DNA from: an uncultured Angelakisella sp.
Lineage (GTDB): Bacteria; Bacillota; Clostridia; Oscillospirales; Ruminococcaceae
DNA length: 34,096 bases
NCBI GenBank assembly: GCA_910585525.1
Contig: CAJUFR010000020.1
Span: forward strand, 1 to 34,096
Direction of reading: 5' to 3'
The notes under the pieces are model-generated. The model had not been told where the DNA came from. It saw only the letters and a list, made by a program, of their open reading frames with translations, and made no database searches. Of this stretch, positions 15,033 through 23,936 are shown in pieces (within the stretch, counting starts at the first letter, position 1; every line of letters begins with the position of its first letter). A program made the translations under genes and the position numbers.

Positions 15033-16537
15033 CAGGTGTAGAATAAACTTTCGCTCAGGTGCTCCGGGTCCCAGGTGATGTTCATCCCCAGCTTGGAGCA
15101 TATCTTCTCGTCGCTGCGGGTGAGGTAGGCGGTGGAGTGGGCCTGGCAGCCGTCCAACTCCCCCAGCCGGTCCATCGCCGCCTGGGCCGCCGGGTTGGTG
15201 ACGGCGGAGATGGACAGGGCCATGAGGATCTCCTCCGCCCCCAGGCGGCAGTTCTTCATCTTCAGCGCCCCGCTTTTCAGCTGCAGGATGGGCTGGATGA
15301 TGATGGGAGGGAGCAGCAGCATCTCGTCCGGCACCTTGGCCAGGTGCTTGACGGCGTTGAGGATGGCCGCCGCCGGGGCGGACATCAGCTGGCTGTTGCG
15401 GCCGGTGATGATGGTGCCGTCATCCAGCTGGAGGGCCACCGCCGCCACCCCCTCGGCGGTGCCCAGCCGCTCCCGCACCCGGGCCAGGTACTGCCGGGCC
15501 GGCTCCACCACCGCCCGGTCCTCCACCCGCAGGTTCATGGTCTCCATCAGCACCTGCAAACGGTGGAAGGTGTCGATATCGGCGGTCCCCAGCTTGTGGT
15601 CCCCCGCCGCCTTCAGGTAACGGCGGATGATCTCCTGCCGGGACGCCTCCTGGACCACCTGGTCGTCCACGATGGCGGCGGCGATCTGGTTCACCCCCAT
15701 GTCGGTGGGGGAACGGTAGACGCTGTCGTCCCCGGTGATGCGCTGGATGATCCGCCGGACCACCGGGAACATCTCCATATCCCGGTTGTAGTTGACAGTG
15801 GTGGCGCCGTAGGCCTCCAGGTGGAAGGAATCGATGATGTTAAAGTCCTTGAGGTCGGCGGTGGCCGCCTCGTAGGCCACGTTGAGGGGATGCTTGAGGG
15901 GGACGTTCCAGACGGGGAAGGTCTCGAACTTGGCGTAGCCCGCCCGGATGCCCAGCTGATGCTCGTGGTACAGCTGCCCCAGGCAGGTGGCCAGCTTGCC
16001 GCTGCCGGGGCCGGGGGCGGTGACCACCACGATGGGCTTTTGGGTGCGGATGTAGGGGTTGGCGCCGTACCCCTGGTCGCTGACGATGGTATCCACCTCC
16101 GAGGGGTAGCCGGGGATGGGGGCGTGGGTGTAGGTGGTGATGCCCCGGCTCTCCAGCTTGTTGGCGAAGATGCGGGCGGCGCTCTGGCCCTCGTACCGGG
16201 TGATGACCACCGAGTTCACCGCGAGCCCCAGCCCCCGCAGGTCGTCGATGAGCTTCAGCACCTCCATCTCGTAGGTGGTGCCGAAGTCCCCCCGGCGCTT
16301 GTTGTGCTGGATATCCCCGGCGTAGACACAGATCAAGATCTCCGCCTGGTCCCCCAGGGACTGCAGCAGTTCCAGCTTGGCGTTCTCCCGGTAGCCGGGA
16401 AGGCACCGCTTGGCGTGGAGGTCATACATCAGCTTGCCGCCGAACTCCAGGTACAGCTTGTCCCAGCCCTTCACCCGCTCCAGGATATACCTGGACTGCT
16501 GTTCGATGTAGATCTGGTGGTCGAACCCCTGTTTCAT
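15032..16537 (-). CDS. UPF0371 (DUF1846) family protein
   Basis: A 501-residue protein of the DUF1846/UPF0371 family, full length for it. Recognisable stretches are the start KQGFDHQIYIEQQSRYILER, the QHNKRRGDFGTTYE segment, the Gly-rich loop VTAPGPGSGKLATCLGQLYH, which looks like a nucleotide-binding loop, and SPTDMGVNQ. The biochemical role is not established as far as I know. I chose the ATG at 16537 over a GTG seven codons upstream because a GGGG ribosome binding site fits it. Its stop codon lies exactly at the edge of a MITE-like element. Its promoter is at 16602-16630. Confidence 0.9.
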   Translation of the reverse strand: MKQGFDHQIYIEQQSRYILERVKGWDKLYLEFGGKLMYDLHAKRCLPGYRENAKLELLQSLGDQAEILICVYAGDIQHNKRRGDFGTTYEMEVLKLIDDLRGLGLAVNSVVITRYEGQSAARIFANKLESRGITTYTHAPIPGYPSEVDTIVSDQGYGANPYIRTQKPIVVVTAPGPGSGKLATCLGQLYHEHQLGIRAGYAKFETFPVWNVPLKHPLNVAYEAATADLKDFNIIDSFHLEAYGATTVNYNRDMEMFPVVRRIIQRITGDDSVYRSPTDMGVNQIAAAIVDDQVVQEASRQEIIRRYLKAAGDHKLGTADIDTFHRLQVLMETMNLRVEDRAVVEPARQYLARVRERLGTAEGVAAVALQLDDGTIITGRNSQLMSAPAAAILNAVKHLAKVPDEMLLLPPIIIQPILQLKSGALKMKNCRLGAEEILMALSISAVTNPAAQAAMDRLGELDGCQAHSTAYLTRSDEKICSKLGMNITWDPEHLSESLFYT

Positions 16538-16566
16538 AAAGATACCCCATCCCCTCACAAATTTTA

Positions 16567-16589
16567 TCCGGGCGGATGCCCCGCCCGGA
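16567..16589 (-). other. GC-rich hairpin in the leader of the UPF0371 gene
   Basis: A perfect 9-bp stem TCCGGGCGG/CCGCCCGGA (16567-16575 with 16581-16589) with a 5-nt loop starts a few bases after the predicted transcription start (about 16595). It may stabilise the mRNA 5' end. No terminator T tract follows. Confidence 0.55.
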
Positions 16590-16601
16590 AACTATGCTGA
16601 T

Positions 16602-16630
16602 ATTATATCACAAACGGGAGGGGTTGCAAA
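16602..16630 (-). promoter_or_regulatory. Promoter of the UPF0371 gene
   Basis: Read leftwards: -35 TTTGCA (16625-16630), a 17-bp spacer and a perfect -10 TATAAT (16602-16607). Confidence 0.65.
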
Positions 16631-16660
16631 GCGGGAGCAGGGGAAAATGAGAAAAAGAAA

Positions 16661-16689
16661 TTGCATATCCGGGCGGGATTTGATAGAAT
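16661..16689 (+). promoter_or_regulatory. Promoter of the DUF4160/DUF2442/metY genes
   Basis: -35 TTGCAT (16661-16666), a 17-bp spacer and -10 TAGAAT (16684-16689). The predicted start is about 28 bp before the first ATG. No terminator is seen before metY, so metY may be co-transcribed. Confidence 0.65.
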
Positions 16690-16724
16690 AAAATCAGTAA
16701 AAAACAGAAAACGAGGTGAGCGGA

Positions 16725-16979
16725 ATGCCGGAAATATGCAGGTTCTACGGAATCGTCATCAAAATGTTTTTTAAGCCAAAGGAACACGAGCCAAGCCACC
16801 TTCACGCCCTGTACGGCGAACATGTGGGGATATTTGACCTGCAAACGATGGAGATGACGGAAGGGGACCTTCCCAAAAAGGCCCGGGAGTTGGTCACCGA
16901 ATGGATGCGGTCGAACCAAGACCGTCTTTTGGAGATGTGGAGAACACAGAGGCTGGAAAAATTGCCGCCGCTGTCCTGA
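16725..16979 (+). CDS. DUF4160 family small protein
   Basis: An 84-residue protein with the DUF4160 start (MPEICRFYGIVIKMFF) followed by HEPSHLHALYGEH, the conserved His-rich segment of the family. A basic/acidic helical tail follows. DUF4160 genes are very often paired with DUF2442 genes, as here, in a layout like a toxin-antitoxin module, but I know of no firmly assigned activity. The ATG at 16725 is preceded by GAGGTG. The next gene starts 13 bp after the stop. Confidence 0.88.
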   Translation: MPEICRFYGIVIKMFFKPKEHEPSHLHALYGEHVGIFDLQTMEMTEGDLPKKARELVTEWMRSNQDRLLEMWRTQRLEKLPPLS

Positions 16980-16992
16980 AAGGAGTGATGAC

Positions 16993-17244
16993 ATGATACC
17001 CAGGATCAAGGAGCTTTTTCCTATGCGGGACTTCTTGCTGCGGGTGGTCTTTGATGATGGGAAAACCGTCCTTTACGATGTAAAGGAGGATATGGAGCAG
17101 ATACCGGCCTACCAGGACCTGCGCCTTATCCGGGGGCTTTTTGACCAGGTCCAGCTTGACCAGAGCCGGACCTGCGTATTCTGGAACGAGGAGATCGACC
17201 TGCCCAGCGACACCATCTACGAATATGGCGCGGTACAATCATAA
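16993..17244 (+). CDS. DUF2442 family small protein
   Basis: An 83-residue DUF2442 protein (MIPRIKELFPMRDFLLRVVF, then VFWNEEIDLPSDTIYEYG). It is partner of the DUF4160 gene just upstream and the two share a promoter. An AAAGGAGTG ribosome binding site lies before the ATG. In such pairs DUF2442 is often guessed to be the antitoxin or DNA-binding half; nothing here decides it. metY follows 20 bp later on the same strand. Confidence 0.88.
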   Translation: MIPRIKELFPMRDFLLRVVFDDGKTVLYDVKEDMEQIPAYQDLRLIRGLFDQVQLDQSRTCVFWNEEIDLPSDTIYEYGAVQS

Positions 17245-17264
17245 AAAAGGAGCGGCGACCAACT

Positions 17265-18557
17265 ATGGACATTATGGACCATTCCCTTCGATTCGAGACC
17301 ATCCAACTCCACGCGGGGCAGGAGCGGCCTGACCCTGCCACCGGGGCACGGGCGGTGCCTATCTACCAGACCTCCTCCTATGTCTTTGACAGCGCTGCCC
17401 AGGGGGCGGGGCGGTTCGCCCTGGAGGAGGGGGGGTACACCTACTCCCGGATCAGCAACCCCACCTGTGACGTCTTTGCCGCCCGGGTCAACGCCATGGA
17501 AGGGGGGGTGGGGGCGGTGGCCTTCGCCAGCGGCGCCGCCGCCATCGCCTTCGGCATCCTGGGGCTGTGCAGGGCGGGGGACCACATCGTGGCGGCCACC
17601 AACATCTATGGCGGCACCTACAGCATGATGGCCAACACCCTGCCGGCCTACGGCATCGGCTGCACCTTTGTGGACCCCCGGCGGCCCGGGGCGCTGGAGG
17701 AGGCCATCAAAGAGGAGACCCGGCTGGTGTTCATCGAGACGCTGGGCAACCCCAACTGCGACGTCACCGACGTGGAGGAGGCGGCCGGGGCGGCCCACCG
17801 CCACGCCATCCCCCTGATGGTGGACAACACCTTCGCCACCCCCTACCTCTTCCGCCCCCTGGAGCACGGGGCGGACATCGTGGCCCACTCGGCCACCAAG
17901 TTCCTGGGGGGCCACGGCACCACCATCGGCGGGGTGCTGGTGGACGGCGGCTGCTTCGACTGGAAGGCCAGTGGCAAATTCCCCTGCCTGGTGGAGCCGG
18001 ACCCGGCCTACCACGGCATCCGGTACGTGGAGGCGGCGGGCCGGGCGGCCTACCTCACACGGGTCCAGGGGGTGCTGCTCCGGGACCTGGGGGCCTGTCT
18101 CTCCCCCTTCCACGCCTTCCTGCTGCTCCAGGGGCTGGAGACCCTTTCCCTGCGGGTGGAGCGCCATGTCCAAAACGCCCTGGCGGTGGTGGAGTTCCTG
18201 GACGGCCACCCCAGGGTGGAGTCGGTGAGCCACCCCAGCCTGCCCCAATGCGGCTGCCAGGAACTGTACCACCGGTACTTCCCCCAGGGGGCGGGGTCCA
18301 TCTTCACCTGCAACATCAAGGGGGGCCGGCGGGAGGCTATGGCTTTCTGCGACCGGCTGAAGATATTCTCCCAGCTGGCCAACGTGGCGGACGTGAAGAG
18401 CCTGGTCATCCATCCCGCCAGCACCACCCACGGCCAGATGAGCGAGGAGGAACAGCAAGCGGCGGGCATCGCCCCCAACACCGTCCGGCTCTCCATCGGC
18501 ACCGAGCACATCGACGACATCCTCTGGGACCTGGACCAGGCGCTGGCGGGGGCGTGA
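17265..18557 (+). CDS. metY: O-acetylhomoserine sulfhydrylase
   Basis: A 430-residue PLP enzyme of the Cys/Met metabolism family. It makes homocysteine (or cysteine-type products) from O-acetylhomoserine and sulfide. Visible are the substrate/PLP region PIYQTSSYVFD, YSRISNPT, the ASGAAAI cofactor-phosphate loop and the catalytic Lys in HSATKFLGGHGT. Length and the C-terminal motif SLVIHPASTTHGQM fit MetY better than MetB/MetC (about 380 residues). AAGGAG lies 12 nt before the ATG. It closes a (+) group with DUF4160/DUF2442 and ends before a strong bidirectional terminator. No T-box or SAM riboswitch is evident upstream. Confidence 0.95.
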   Translation: MDIMDHSLRFETIQLHAGQERPDPATGARAVPIYQTSSYVFDSAAQGAGRFALEEGGYTYSRISNPTCDVFAARVNAMEGGVGAVAFASGAAAIAFGILGLCRAGDHIVAATNIYGGTYSMMANTLPAYGIGCTFVDPRRPGALEEAIKEETRLVFIETLGNPNCDVTDVEEAAGAAHRHAIPLMVDNTFATPYLFRPLEHGADIVAHSATKFLGGHGTTIGGVLVDGGCFDWKASGKFPCLVEPDPAYHGIRYVEAAGRAAYLTRVQGVLLRDLGACLSPFHAFLLLQGLETLSLRVERHVQNALAVVEFLDGHPRVESVSHPSLPQCGCQELYHRYFPQGAGSIFTCNIKGGRREAMAFCDRLKIFSQLANVADVKSLVIHPASTTHGQMSEEEQQAAGIAPNTVRLSIGTEHIDDILWDLDQALAGA

Positions 18558-18592
18558 ACGATCGACCTGGCCCACAGCTGCCAGACCACCAG

Positions 18593-18631
18593 AAAAACGC
18601 CTGTCCACCATGTTGGTGGGCAGGCGTTTTT
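18593..18631. terminator. Bidirectional terminator between metY and rpoD
   Basis: An 18-bp stem, nearly perfect (18593-18610 with 18614-18631), has a TGT loop and is flanked by A5 and T5. It serves the convergent genes metY and rpoD. Confidence 0.92.
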
Positions 18632-18640
18632 GCGTTGTTC

Positions 18641-19714
18641 TTATTCCAAAAAGTCCTTGAGGCGCTTGCTGCGGCTGGGGTGGCGCAGCTTCCGCAGGGC
18701 CTTGGCCTCGATCTGGCGGATACGTTCCCGGGTGACGTTGAACTCCTTGCCCACTTCCTCCAGGGTGCGGCTGCGGCCGTCGGCCAGGCCGAAGCGCAGC
18801 TTCAGCACCTTCTCCTCCCGCTCGGTGAGGGTGCCCAGCACCTCCGCCAGCTGCTCCTTCAGGAGGGTGTGGCTGGCCACGTCGGTGGGGGCGGGGGCGT
18901 CGTTGTCGGGGATGAAGTCCCCCAGGTGGCTGTCCTCCTCCTCGCCGATGGGGGTCTCCAGGGACACCGGCTCCTGGGCCACCCGCATGATCTCCCGGAC
19001 CTTCTCCACCGGCATCTCCAGTTCGGCGGCGATCTGCTCGCAGGTGGGCTCGTGGCCGTTCTGGTGCAGCAGCTGGGAGTTCACCTTCTTCACCTTGTTG
19101 ATGGTCTCCACCATATGCACCGGGATGCGGATGGTCCGGGCCTGGTCAGCGATGGCCCGGGTGATGGCCTGGCGTATCCACCAGGTGGCGTAGGTGGAGA
19201 ACTTGAAGCCCTTGGTGTGGTCGAATTTTTCCACCGCCTTGATGAGGCCCAGGTTCCCCTCCTGGATCAGGTCCAAAAACTGCATGCCCCGGCCCACGTA
19301 CCGCTTGGCGATGGAGACCACCAGCCGGAGGTTGGCCTCGGACAGGCGCTTTCTGGCCACCTCGTCCCCCTGGGACATCCGCACCGCCAGGTCGATCTCC
19401 TCGTCGGCGGAGAGCAGCGGCACCCGTCCGATCTCCTTGAGGTAGACCTTTACCGGGTCGTCGATGCTGATGCCCTCGGCGTAGAGGATGTTCTCCAGTT
19501 CGCTGTCCTTTTCGGTGGAGGCCACCACCTCGGCGGCGAAGTCCTCGATGATCTCGATGTTGCAGGTCTCGAAGGTGTCGTAAAGTTTATCCACCTGTTC
19601 CACGTCGAAGTCCAGTTCCTCCAGGGCGTCATTGATCTCCTTGGTGGTCAGCTTGCCCTTGGCCTTACCCATCTCGATGAGTTCCTTGATGACCGCTTTC
19701 TTATCCTGTGCCAA
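18641..19714 (-). CDS. rpoD: Primary RNA polymerase sigma factor (SigA/RpoD)
   Basis: A 357-residue housekeeping sigma factor. Region 1.1 opens the protein, region 1.2 reads DDPVKVYLKEIGRVPLL, region 2 contains GNLGLIKAVEKFDHTKGFKF and STYATWWIRQAI, and region 4 ends in VTRERIRQIEAKALRKLRHP. The start codon is TTG (19712-19714) behind a GGGGGAT ribosome binding site; the ATG overlapping it is out of frame. The dnaG stop lies 12 bp upstream, so the two are co-transcribed as in the classic macromolecular synthesis operon. Confidence 0.97.
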   Translation of the reverse strand: MAQDKKAVIKELIEMGKAKGKLTTKEINDALEELDFDVEQVDKLYDTFETCNIEIIEDFAAEVVASTEKDSELENILYAEGISIDDPVKVYLKEIGRVPLLSADEEIDLAVRMSQGDEVARKRLSEANLRLVVSIAKRYVGRGMQFLDLIQEGNLGLIKAVEKFDHTKGFKFSTYATWWIRQAITRAIADQARTIRIPVHMVETINKVKKVNSQLLHQNGHEPTCEQIAAELEMPVEKVREIMRVAQEPVSLETPIGEEEDSHLGDFIPDNDAPAPTDVASHTLLKEQLAEVLGTLTEREEKVLKLRFGLADGRSRTLEEVGKEFNVTRERIRQIEAKALRKLRHPSRSKRLKDFLE

Positions 19715-19726
19715 ATCATTATCCCC

Positions 19727-21484
19727 CTATTTTTTCTTCGCGGCGATGGAGGCTATGTAGCTTCGCAGGTCCTCCTCCTCCATGCTGCCAACTTGTTCCT
19801 TTGTTTTCTCGGTGTAAAAGCTCTTTAGGGTACGGATGTAATCTTCCGCTTCCCGGGCCGAAATATTCTCCCCGCCGGGGGAGGCCAGTATCTCCGACAG
19901 CCGGGCCATAGCCTCCTCCCCCAGCACCCCGGACAGGCTCATCATGTCGGCGGCAAGGCCGTCCGAGAGCCGGGCGGCCACCGCCTGGAAGATCTCCCGG
20001 TCCCGGGGGGAGATCAGTTCCTCCGCCGTCACCTCCCGCCCCACCCAGTCCCAGGCCCCCGGGTCCCGGACAAGGTAGGCGATAAGCCGCTCCTCCGCCA
20101 GGACGTATTTGGGGTGCTTCTGCTTCTCTATATCGGTCTTGGCCGATGCCTGGCGGGCAGTGAAGGGCCGCAGTTCCCGGGCGTCCCGCTTTTTCTCCCC
20201 GTTTTTTTTGCGGCGCAGGGCGGTCTCCAGCTGGAGGGCAACCGCCTGCTTGTCCACCTCCAGTTCCCGGCAGACCTTGCTGAGATACACCTCCCGCTGG
20301 ATGGGGCTGGGGATGCCCGCCATCAGGCGGACAAAGTCCTGCAAAAAGCCCACCCGGCCCTCCGGGGAGTCCATGTCGTAGCCTTTTTTCAGCTTCTGTA
20401 TCTCGAAGTCGATAGCCCCGGCGGAGCCCTCCAGCAGCAGTTCAAACCGCTGGGGGCCGAATTTTTTCAGAAACTCGTCCGGGTCCTTGGCGTCGGGGAT
20501 GGAGAGCACCCGCACCTTCACCCCGGTGTCCTCAAAGATGGCGATGGCCCGCTTGGTGGCGGTCTGGCCCGCCCCGTCGGAATCGTAGCTGAGCACCACC
20601 GTCTTGGTGTAATTGCTGATGAGTTTGGCCTGTTCCGGGGTGAGGGAGGTACCCAGGGTGGCTACGGCGTTGTCGAAGCCCCCCTGGTGGACGCTCACCA
20701 CGTCCATGTAGCCCTCGCAGAGGATGAGTTCCGGGCGCTTGGTGCTTTTGGCAAAGTTGAGGGCGAAGAGGTTGCGGCTCTTTTTGAACACCGGGGTGTC
20801 GCCGCTGTTCAGGTACTTTGGCCCCTTCTCCCCCAGGTTGCGGCCCCCGAAGGCGATGACCCCGCCCCGCAGGTCGATGATGGGGAAGATGACCCGGTTG
20901 CGGAAGGCGTCGTAGCAGCCGCCGTTTTTGCCGGGGTTCACCAGGGCGGCGGCGATCATCTCCTGGTCGGTGAAGCCCTTGCCCCGGAGGTGGTCCCGCA
21001 GGTCGTCCCAGCTTTCCGGGGCGAAGCCGATGCCGAACTTCACCACCGTGGCCTTGGTCAGGCCCCGCCCCACCAGGTACTTCCTGGCCCCCCGGCCCAT
21101 GTCGGACATGAGGTTCTGGTGGAAGTGGCGGGCAGCGGCACGGTTCAGTTCCAGTATCCTGGCCTTCTGCTGGCGGCTGCCATCGTCCACGGTCCCCTCC
21201 GGCACCGCCATCCCGGCCCGCTCCGCCAGGGTTCTTACCGCCTCCATGTAGTCCAGGTTCTCGATCTTCCTCATAAAGGTGATGGCGTCCCCCCCGGCGC
21301 CGCAGCCGAAGCAGTAGAAGGACTGGGTATCCGGGTAGACGGTGAAGGAGGGAGTTTTCTCCGAATGGAAGGGACACAGCCCGGTGAGATTGCGGCCCCG
21401 CCGCCGCAGCTGAACATACCGGCTGATGACCTGTTCGATGTCGGTATTGTACCTCAACTCGTTGAGAAAGGTTTCCGGCAGCAT
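19727..21484 (-). CDS. dnaG: DNA primase
   Basis: A 585-residue primase that lays down RNA primers for replication. The N-terminal zinc ribbon is CPFHSEKTPSF with the second pair in FYCFGCG. The catalytic core follows (YLVGRGLTKATVVKFGIG), and the TOPRIM domain shows LCEGYMDVV and SYDSDGAGQ. The C-terminal part (about 430-585) is the helicase-binding region. GGAAAGGAG precedes the ATG. It lies between the duplicated lipoproteins and rpoD, all on one strand with no terminator visible in the 42-bp gap upstream. Confidence 0.97.
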   Translation of the reverse strand: MLPETFLNELRYNTDIEQVISRYVQLRRRGRNLTGLCPFHSEKTPSFTVYPDTQSFYCFGCGAGGDAITFMRKIENLDYMEAVRTLAERAGMAVPEGTVDDGSRQQKARILELNRAAARHFHQNLMSDMGRGARKYLVGRGLTKATVVKFGIGFAPESWDDLRDHLRGKGFTDQEMIAAALVNPGKNGGCYDAFRNRVIFPIIDLRGGVIAFGGRNLGEKGPKYLNSGDTPVFKKSRNLFALNFAKSTKRPELILCEGYMDVVSVHQGGFDNAVATLGTSLTPEQAKLISNYTKTVVLSYDSDGAGQTATKRAIAIFEDTGVKVRVLSIPDAKDPDEFLKKFGPQRFELLLEGSAGAIDFEIQKLKKGYDMDSPEGRVGFLQDFVRLMAGIPSPIQREVYLSKVCRELEVDKQAVALQLETALRRKKNGEKKRDARELRPFTARQASAKTDIEKQKHPKYVLAEERLIAYLVRDPGAWDWVGREVTAEELISPRDREIFQAVAARLSDGLAADMMSLSGVLGEEAMARLSEILASPGGENISAREAEDYIRTLKSFYTEKTKEQVGSMEEEDLRSYIASIAAKKK

Positions 21485-21526
21485 TTTACCACTCCTTTCC
21501 GGGAAAGTCCAGTCTTTCCCATCATA

Positions 21527-23896
21527 TCACGGACAGGTGAGCAGCACCAGGCAGGTGACCGCCTCCGGGGTGTTCCAGCCGGTGCTGTAGGTGAACAGCA
21601 ACCGCTTGCCGTCCACTGCCAGCGGCCCGTGGATATAACAGTCCCCCTGGGTGGTCAGGATGGTCCGGCGCCGGTCCCACAGCGCCTGGATAGTCTGTCC
21701 ATAGTCCTCCACGGCGGGGGGCGGCCCCAGTTCCTCCACCTCCAGCAGGTAAAGTTCCCCCTCCTGTCTGTCCGCCGAGAAAAAGGTCTTTCCGTCGCCG
21801 GTGCTGCCCAGCATCGTCCACAACCCCGAGGGCCAGCCCTCCAGCTTCCGGGCGGCGCCACCGGCAAGGTCGATGCAGGTGGCGGTCTCCTGGGACATGG
21901 AAGACCACCCCGCCAGGATGGTGGTGTCGTCCCGGTACCATAGATCACTGCCGCTCATGTCGATCATCACGCCGTCATACCATCTGCGCTCCCCGGTGGG
22001 GAGGTGGATGGTCAGCAGGTCGTCGGGCCAGTAGGGGGACACCCTGTTGCGCACCGGCAGCGCCAGGGTATTTCCGCCGTTCATCAGCCGGGGCCCGGTG
22101 ATATCCAGGCACTCCCTGGTCTCCCGGACGGTGTCGCTCATCATTTGGGCGGTCTCCAGATAGCCGGCGTATTCCGGCCGCTGGCAGATCTCCTCGGTGG
22201 AGATGACCAGCCGGGGGCCGCTGCCATCGGCGCCGGCCGTCCACACCCCCTCCCGGGTGAGCCAGACAATGGTATCCCCCCGGTGGTCCCAGCCGCTTTG
22301 TATGGTGTATCCCTGGGTGGCGGCCCATTCCTTCACCTCCCGGGCCACCTCCGGGGGGAGGGTGTAGTGGTCCTCCAGTCTCACGCCGCCGGAGGCCCAG
22401 CGGCAGCAGGCGCAGCTGGTCCCCTCCACCAGGTGGAACGCCCCGGCGGGGCCATCCAACGCAGCCCGAACATCGGTATCCCCGGTGAGGGGGAGGGTGA
22501 AGGAAAGGGTCCCCGCCCTCATATCCACCCCCAGCACCTGGCCCCCGGTGATCCGGTAATCCTGGTCCCGGTCCTGCTGCCCCACCAGCACCAGCCCCTC
22601 CCGGGGCGGGAAGAAGGCGCTGTCCCAGCCCGTTTCCCCGGCGGGCCAGGAGGCGAGGGTCCTGCACGCCACCCCCTGGGCGGGGAGCAGCGCCGGGGGC
22701 GGGGGCTCCGGGAGGGTGACCAGCAGCAGGCCCGCTTCCCCCGGCCGCTGGTAGCAGCAGACCGCCCGCCACCTCTCCGCCGCCAGCACCATGAACCGCT
22801 CATAGGCCCCGTCAAAGGCGGGCGGCTGGTGCTTGGGCAGAGTCAGCACCGTCAGGTCCTTCCACCACTGTTTTTCGTTGCGGGTCATCAGGCGGTACTG
22901 GCCGCCGGTCTCCTCCACCCGGAAGGAAAAGGCCCGTCCGCCGGACAAGGCGCCCAGGCGGCTGGCGCGGTCCCAGTAGGGTATCTCCCGGCTCTCCCCG
23001 GTGACGGCGTCGATGAGGGTGCCGCCGGCCAGGAGGGTGGTGCTGTCAAACCGTTCCAGGCCGTTCTGCCGGAAGGGGGGAGAGCCCCTGTGCCAGTGGG
23101 TCTCCCCGGTCTGGCTGTCGAACACCGCCACGCCCTGGTCGTCCACCATATAGATGGCGGAGCCGAAGGTGATGGCAAGGTACCGCCCACCGGCCAAAAA
23201 CTCCGGTCGCCGGAAGGTGACAGGGTTATCGTCCTTTTGTCGCTCCGCCGCCAGCTGGGCGAACTCCGGCTGCTCCCCGATGGCCCCGGTGGCGAGGACC
23301 AGGGCGGCGCCGCTGCCGTCGGCCCGGGCCAGCCACAGACCTTTCTCGTCGGTCCAGGCCAGCTTGTCCTCCTCCGGCAGGGCGTCCCAGCCGTAGCGGT
23401 GTTCCCCGTCGGGCCGGATGTCCTGGGGCAGGGTGTACTCCGCCACCCTCTCCCCGCCCCAGGCCAGCCGGTGGAAGCCGCCGGGGGTCTCGATGCGGAA
23501 CGCCCCCGGGGCGGCGGTGTCCGGGCGGACACGGCACTCTGTCCCGTAGGGGGTCAGGTCCAGGGAAAAGACCTCCCCGCCGGTGTCCAGGTCCAGGCCC
23601 AGGAGGATATCCACACGGGGGGAGCGCAGGCCGTCCCCCCGCCGCACCAGCAGCCTCCCCGGCGCCACCAGATGGAGGTCCAAAAGGTCCTTCTGGAAGG
23701 GGGGGCTCCAGGCGAGAAGGTTCTGGACCTCCACCCCCTCCGCCATGGAAAGGACCGCCAGGGGGGCCGGCTCCGACGGAGCGCTGGCCGGGGCGGGGGT
23801 GGCAGCCAGGGGCTGTTTCCCGCAGGCGCAGAGGGAGAGGGCCACCAGAAGGAGGGGCAAAAGGCGATGATCTTTTTTTGTGAGGATGACCGGCAT
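21527..23896 (-). CDS. Large lipoprotein with internal duplication (paralogue 1)
   Basis: A 789-residue lipoprotein: signal MPVILTKKDHRLLPLLLVAL and lipobox SLCAC with Cys25 lipidated, then a low-complexity Ala/Pro linker to about residue 45. The mature part is two related halves (about 50-400 and 415-789). In each half a LGLDLDTG/LGVDMRAG-type strand comes first, then EYTLP or HYTLP, then an EKGLWLARADGSGA/EGVWTAGADGSGP block, then FLAGGRYLA/LMNGGNTLA, and finally TTLLAG or TTILAG. The Trp, Gly and Asp-rich strand pattern suggests beta-propeller or PQQ-like folds, but I cannot name the family. It is paralogous to the next gene upstream. AAAGGAG precedes the ATG at 23896; the frame open further upstream is non-coding overlap. 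Role unknown. Confidence 0.88.
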   Translation of the reverse strand: MPVILTKKDHRLLPLLLVALSLCACGKQPLAATPAPASAPSEPAPLAVLSMAEGVEVQNLLAWSPPFQKDLLDLHLVAPGRLLVRRGDGLRSPRVDILLGLDLDTGGEVFSLDLTPYGTECRVRPDTAAPGAFRIETPGGFHRLAWGGERVAEYTLPQDIRPDGEHRYGWDALPEEDKLAWTDEKGLWLARADGSGAALVLATGAIGEQPEFAQLAAERQKDDNPVTFRRPEFLAGGRYLAITFGSAIYMVDDQGVAVFDSQTGETHWHRGSPPFRQNGLERFDSTTLLAGGTLIDAVTGESREIPYWDRASRLGALSGGRAFSFRVEETGGQYRLMTRNEKQWWKDLTVLTLPKHQPPAFDGAYERFMVLAAERWRAVCCYQRPGEAGLLLVTLPEPPPPALLPAQGVACRTLASWPAGETGWDSAFFPPREGLVLVGQQDRDQDYRITGGQVLGVDMRAGTLSFTLPLTGDTDVRAALDGPAGAFHLVEGTSCACCRWASGGVRLEDHYTLPPEVAREVKEWAATQGYTIQSGWDHRGDTIVWLTREGVWTAGADGSGPRLVISTEEICQRPEYAGYLETAQMMSDTVRETRECLDITGPRLMNGGNTLALPVRNRVSPYWPDDLLTIHLPTGERRWYDGVMIDMSGSDLWYRDDTTILAGWSSMSQETATCIDLAGGAARKLEGWPSGLWTMLGSTGDGKTFFSADRQEGELYLLEVEELGPPPAVEDYGQTIQALWDRRRTILTTQGDCYIHGPLAVDGKRLLFTYSTGWNTPEAVTCLVLLTCP

Positions 23897-23936
23897 TTTG
23901 TCCACTCCTTTCTGTATATTATTACTTAAATTATAC

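Noticed and set aside
17245..17264. S-box or T-box riboswitch upstream of metY
   Set aside because: The gap to the DUF2442 gene is only 20 bp, too short for either element.
17217..18611. Open frame (-) antisense to metY
   Set aside because: metY on the + strand is unambiguous and full length; the antisense product is compositional noise.
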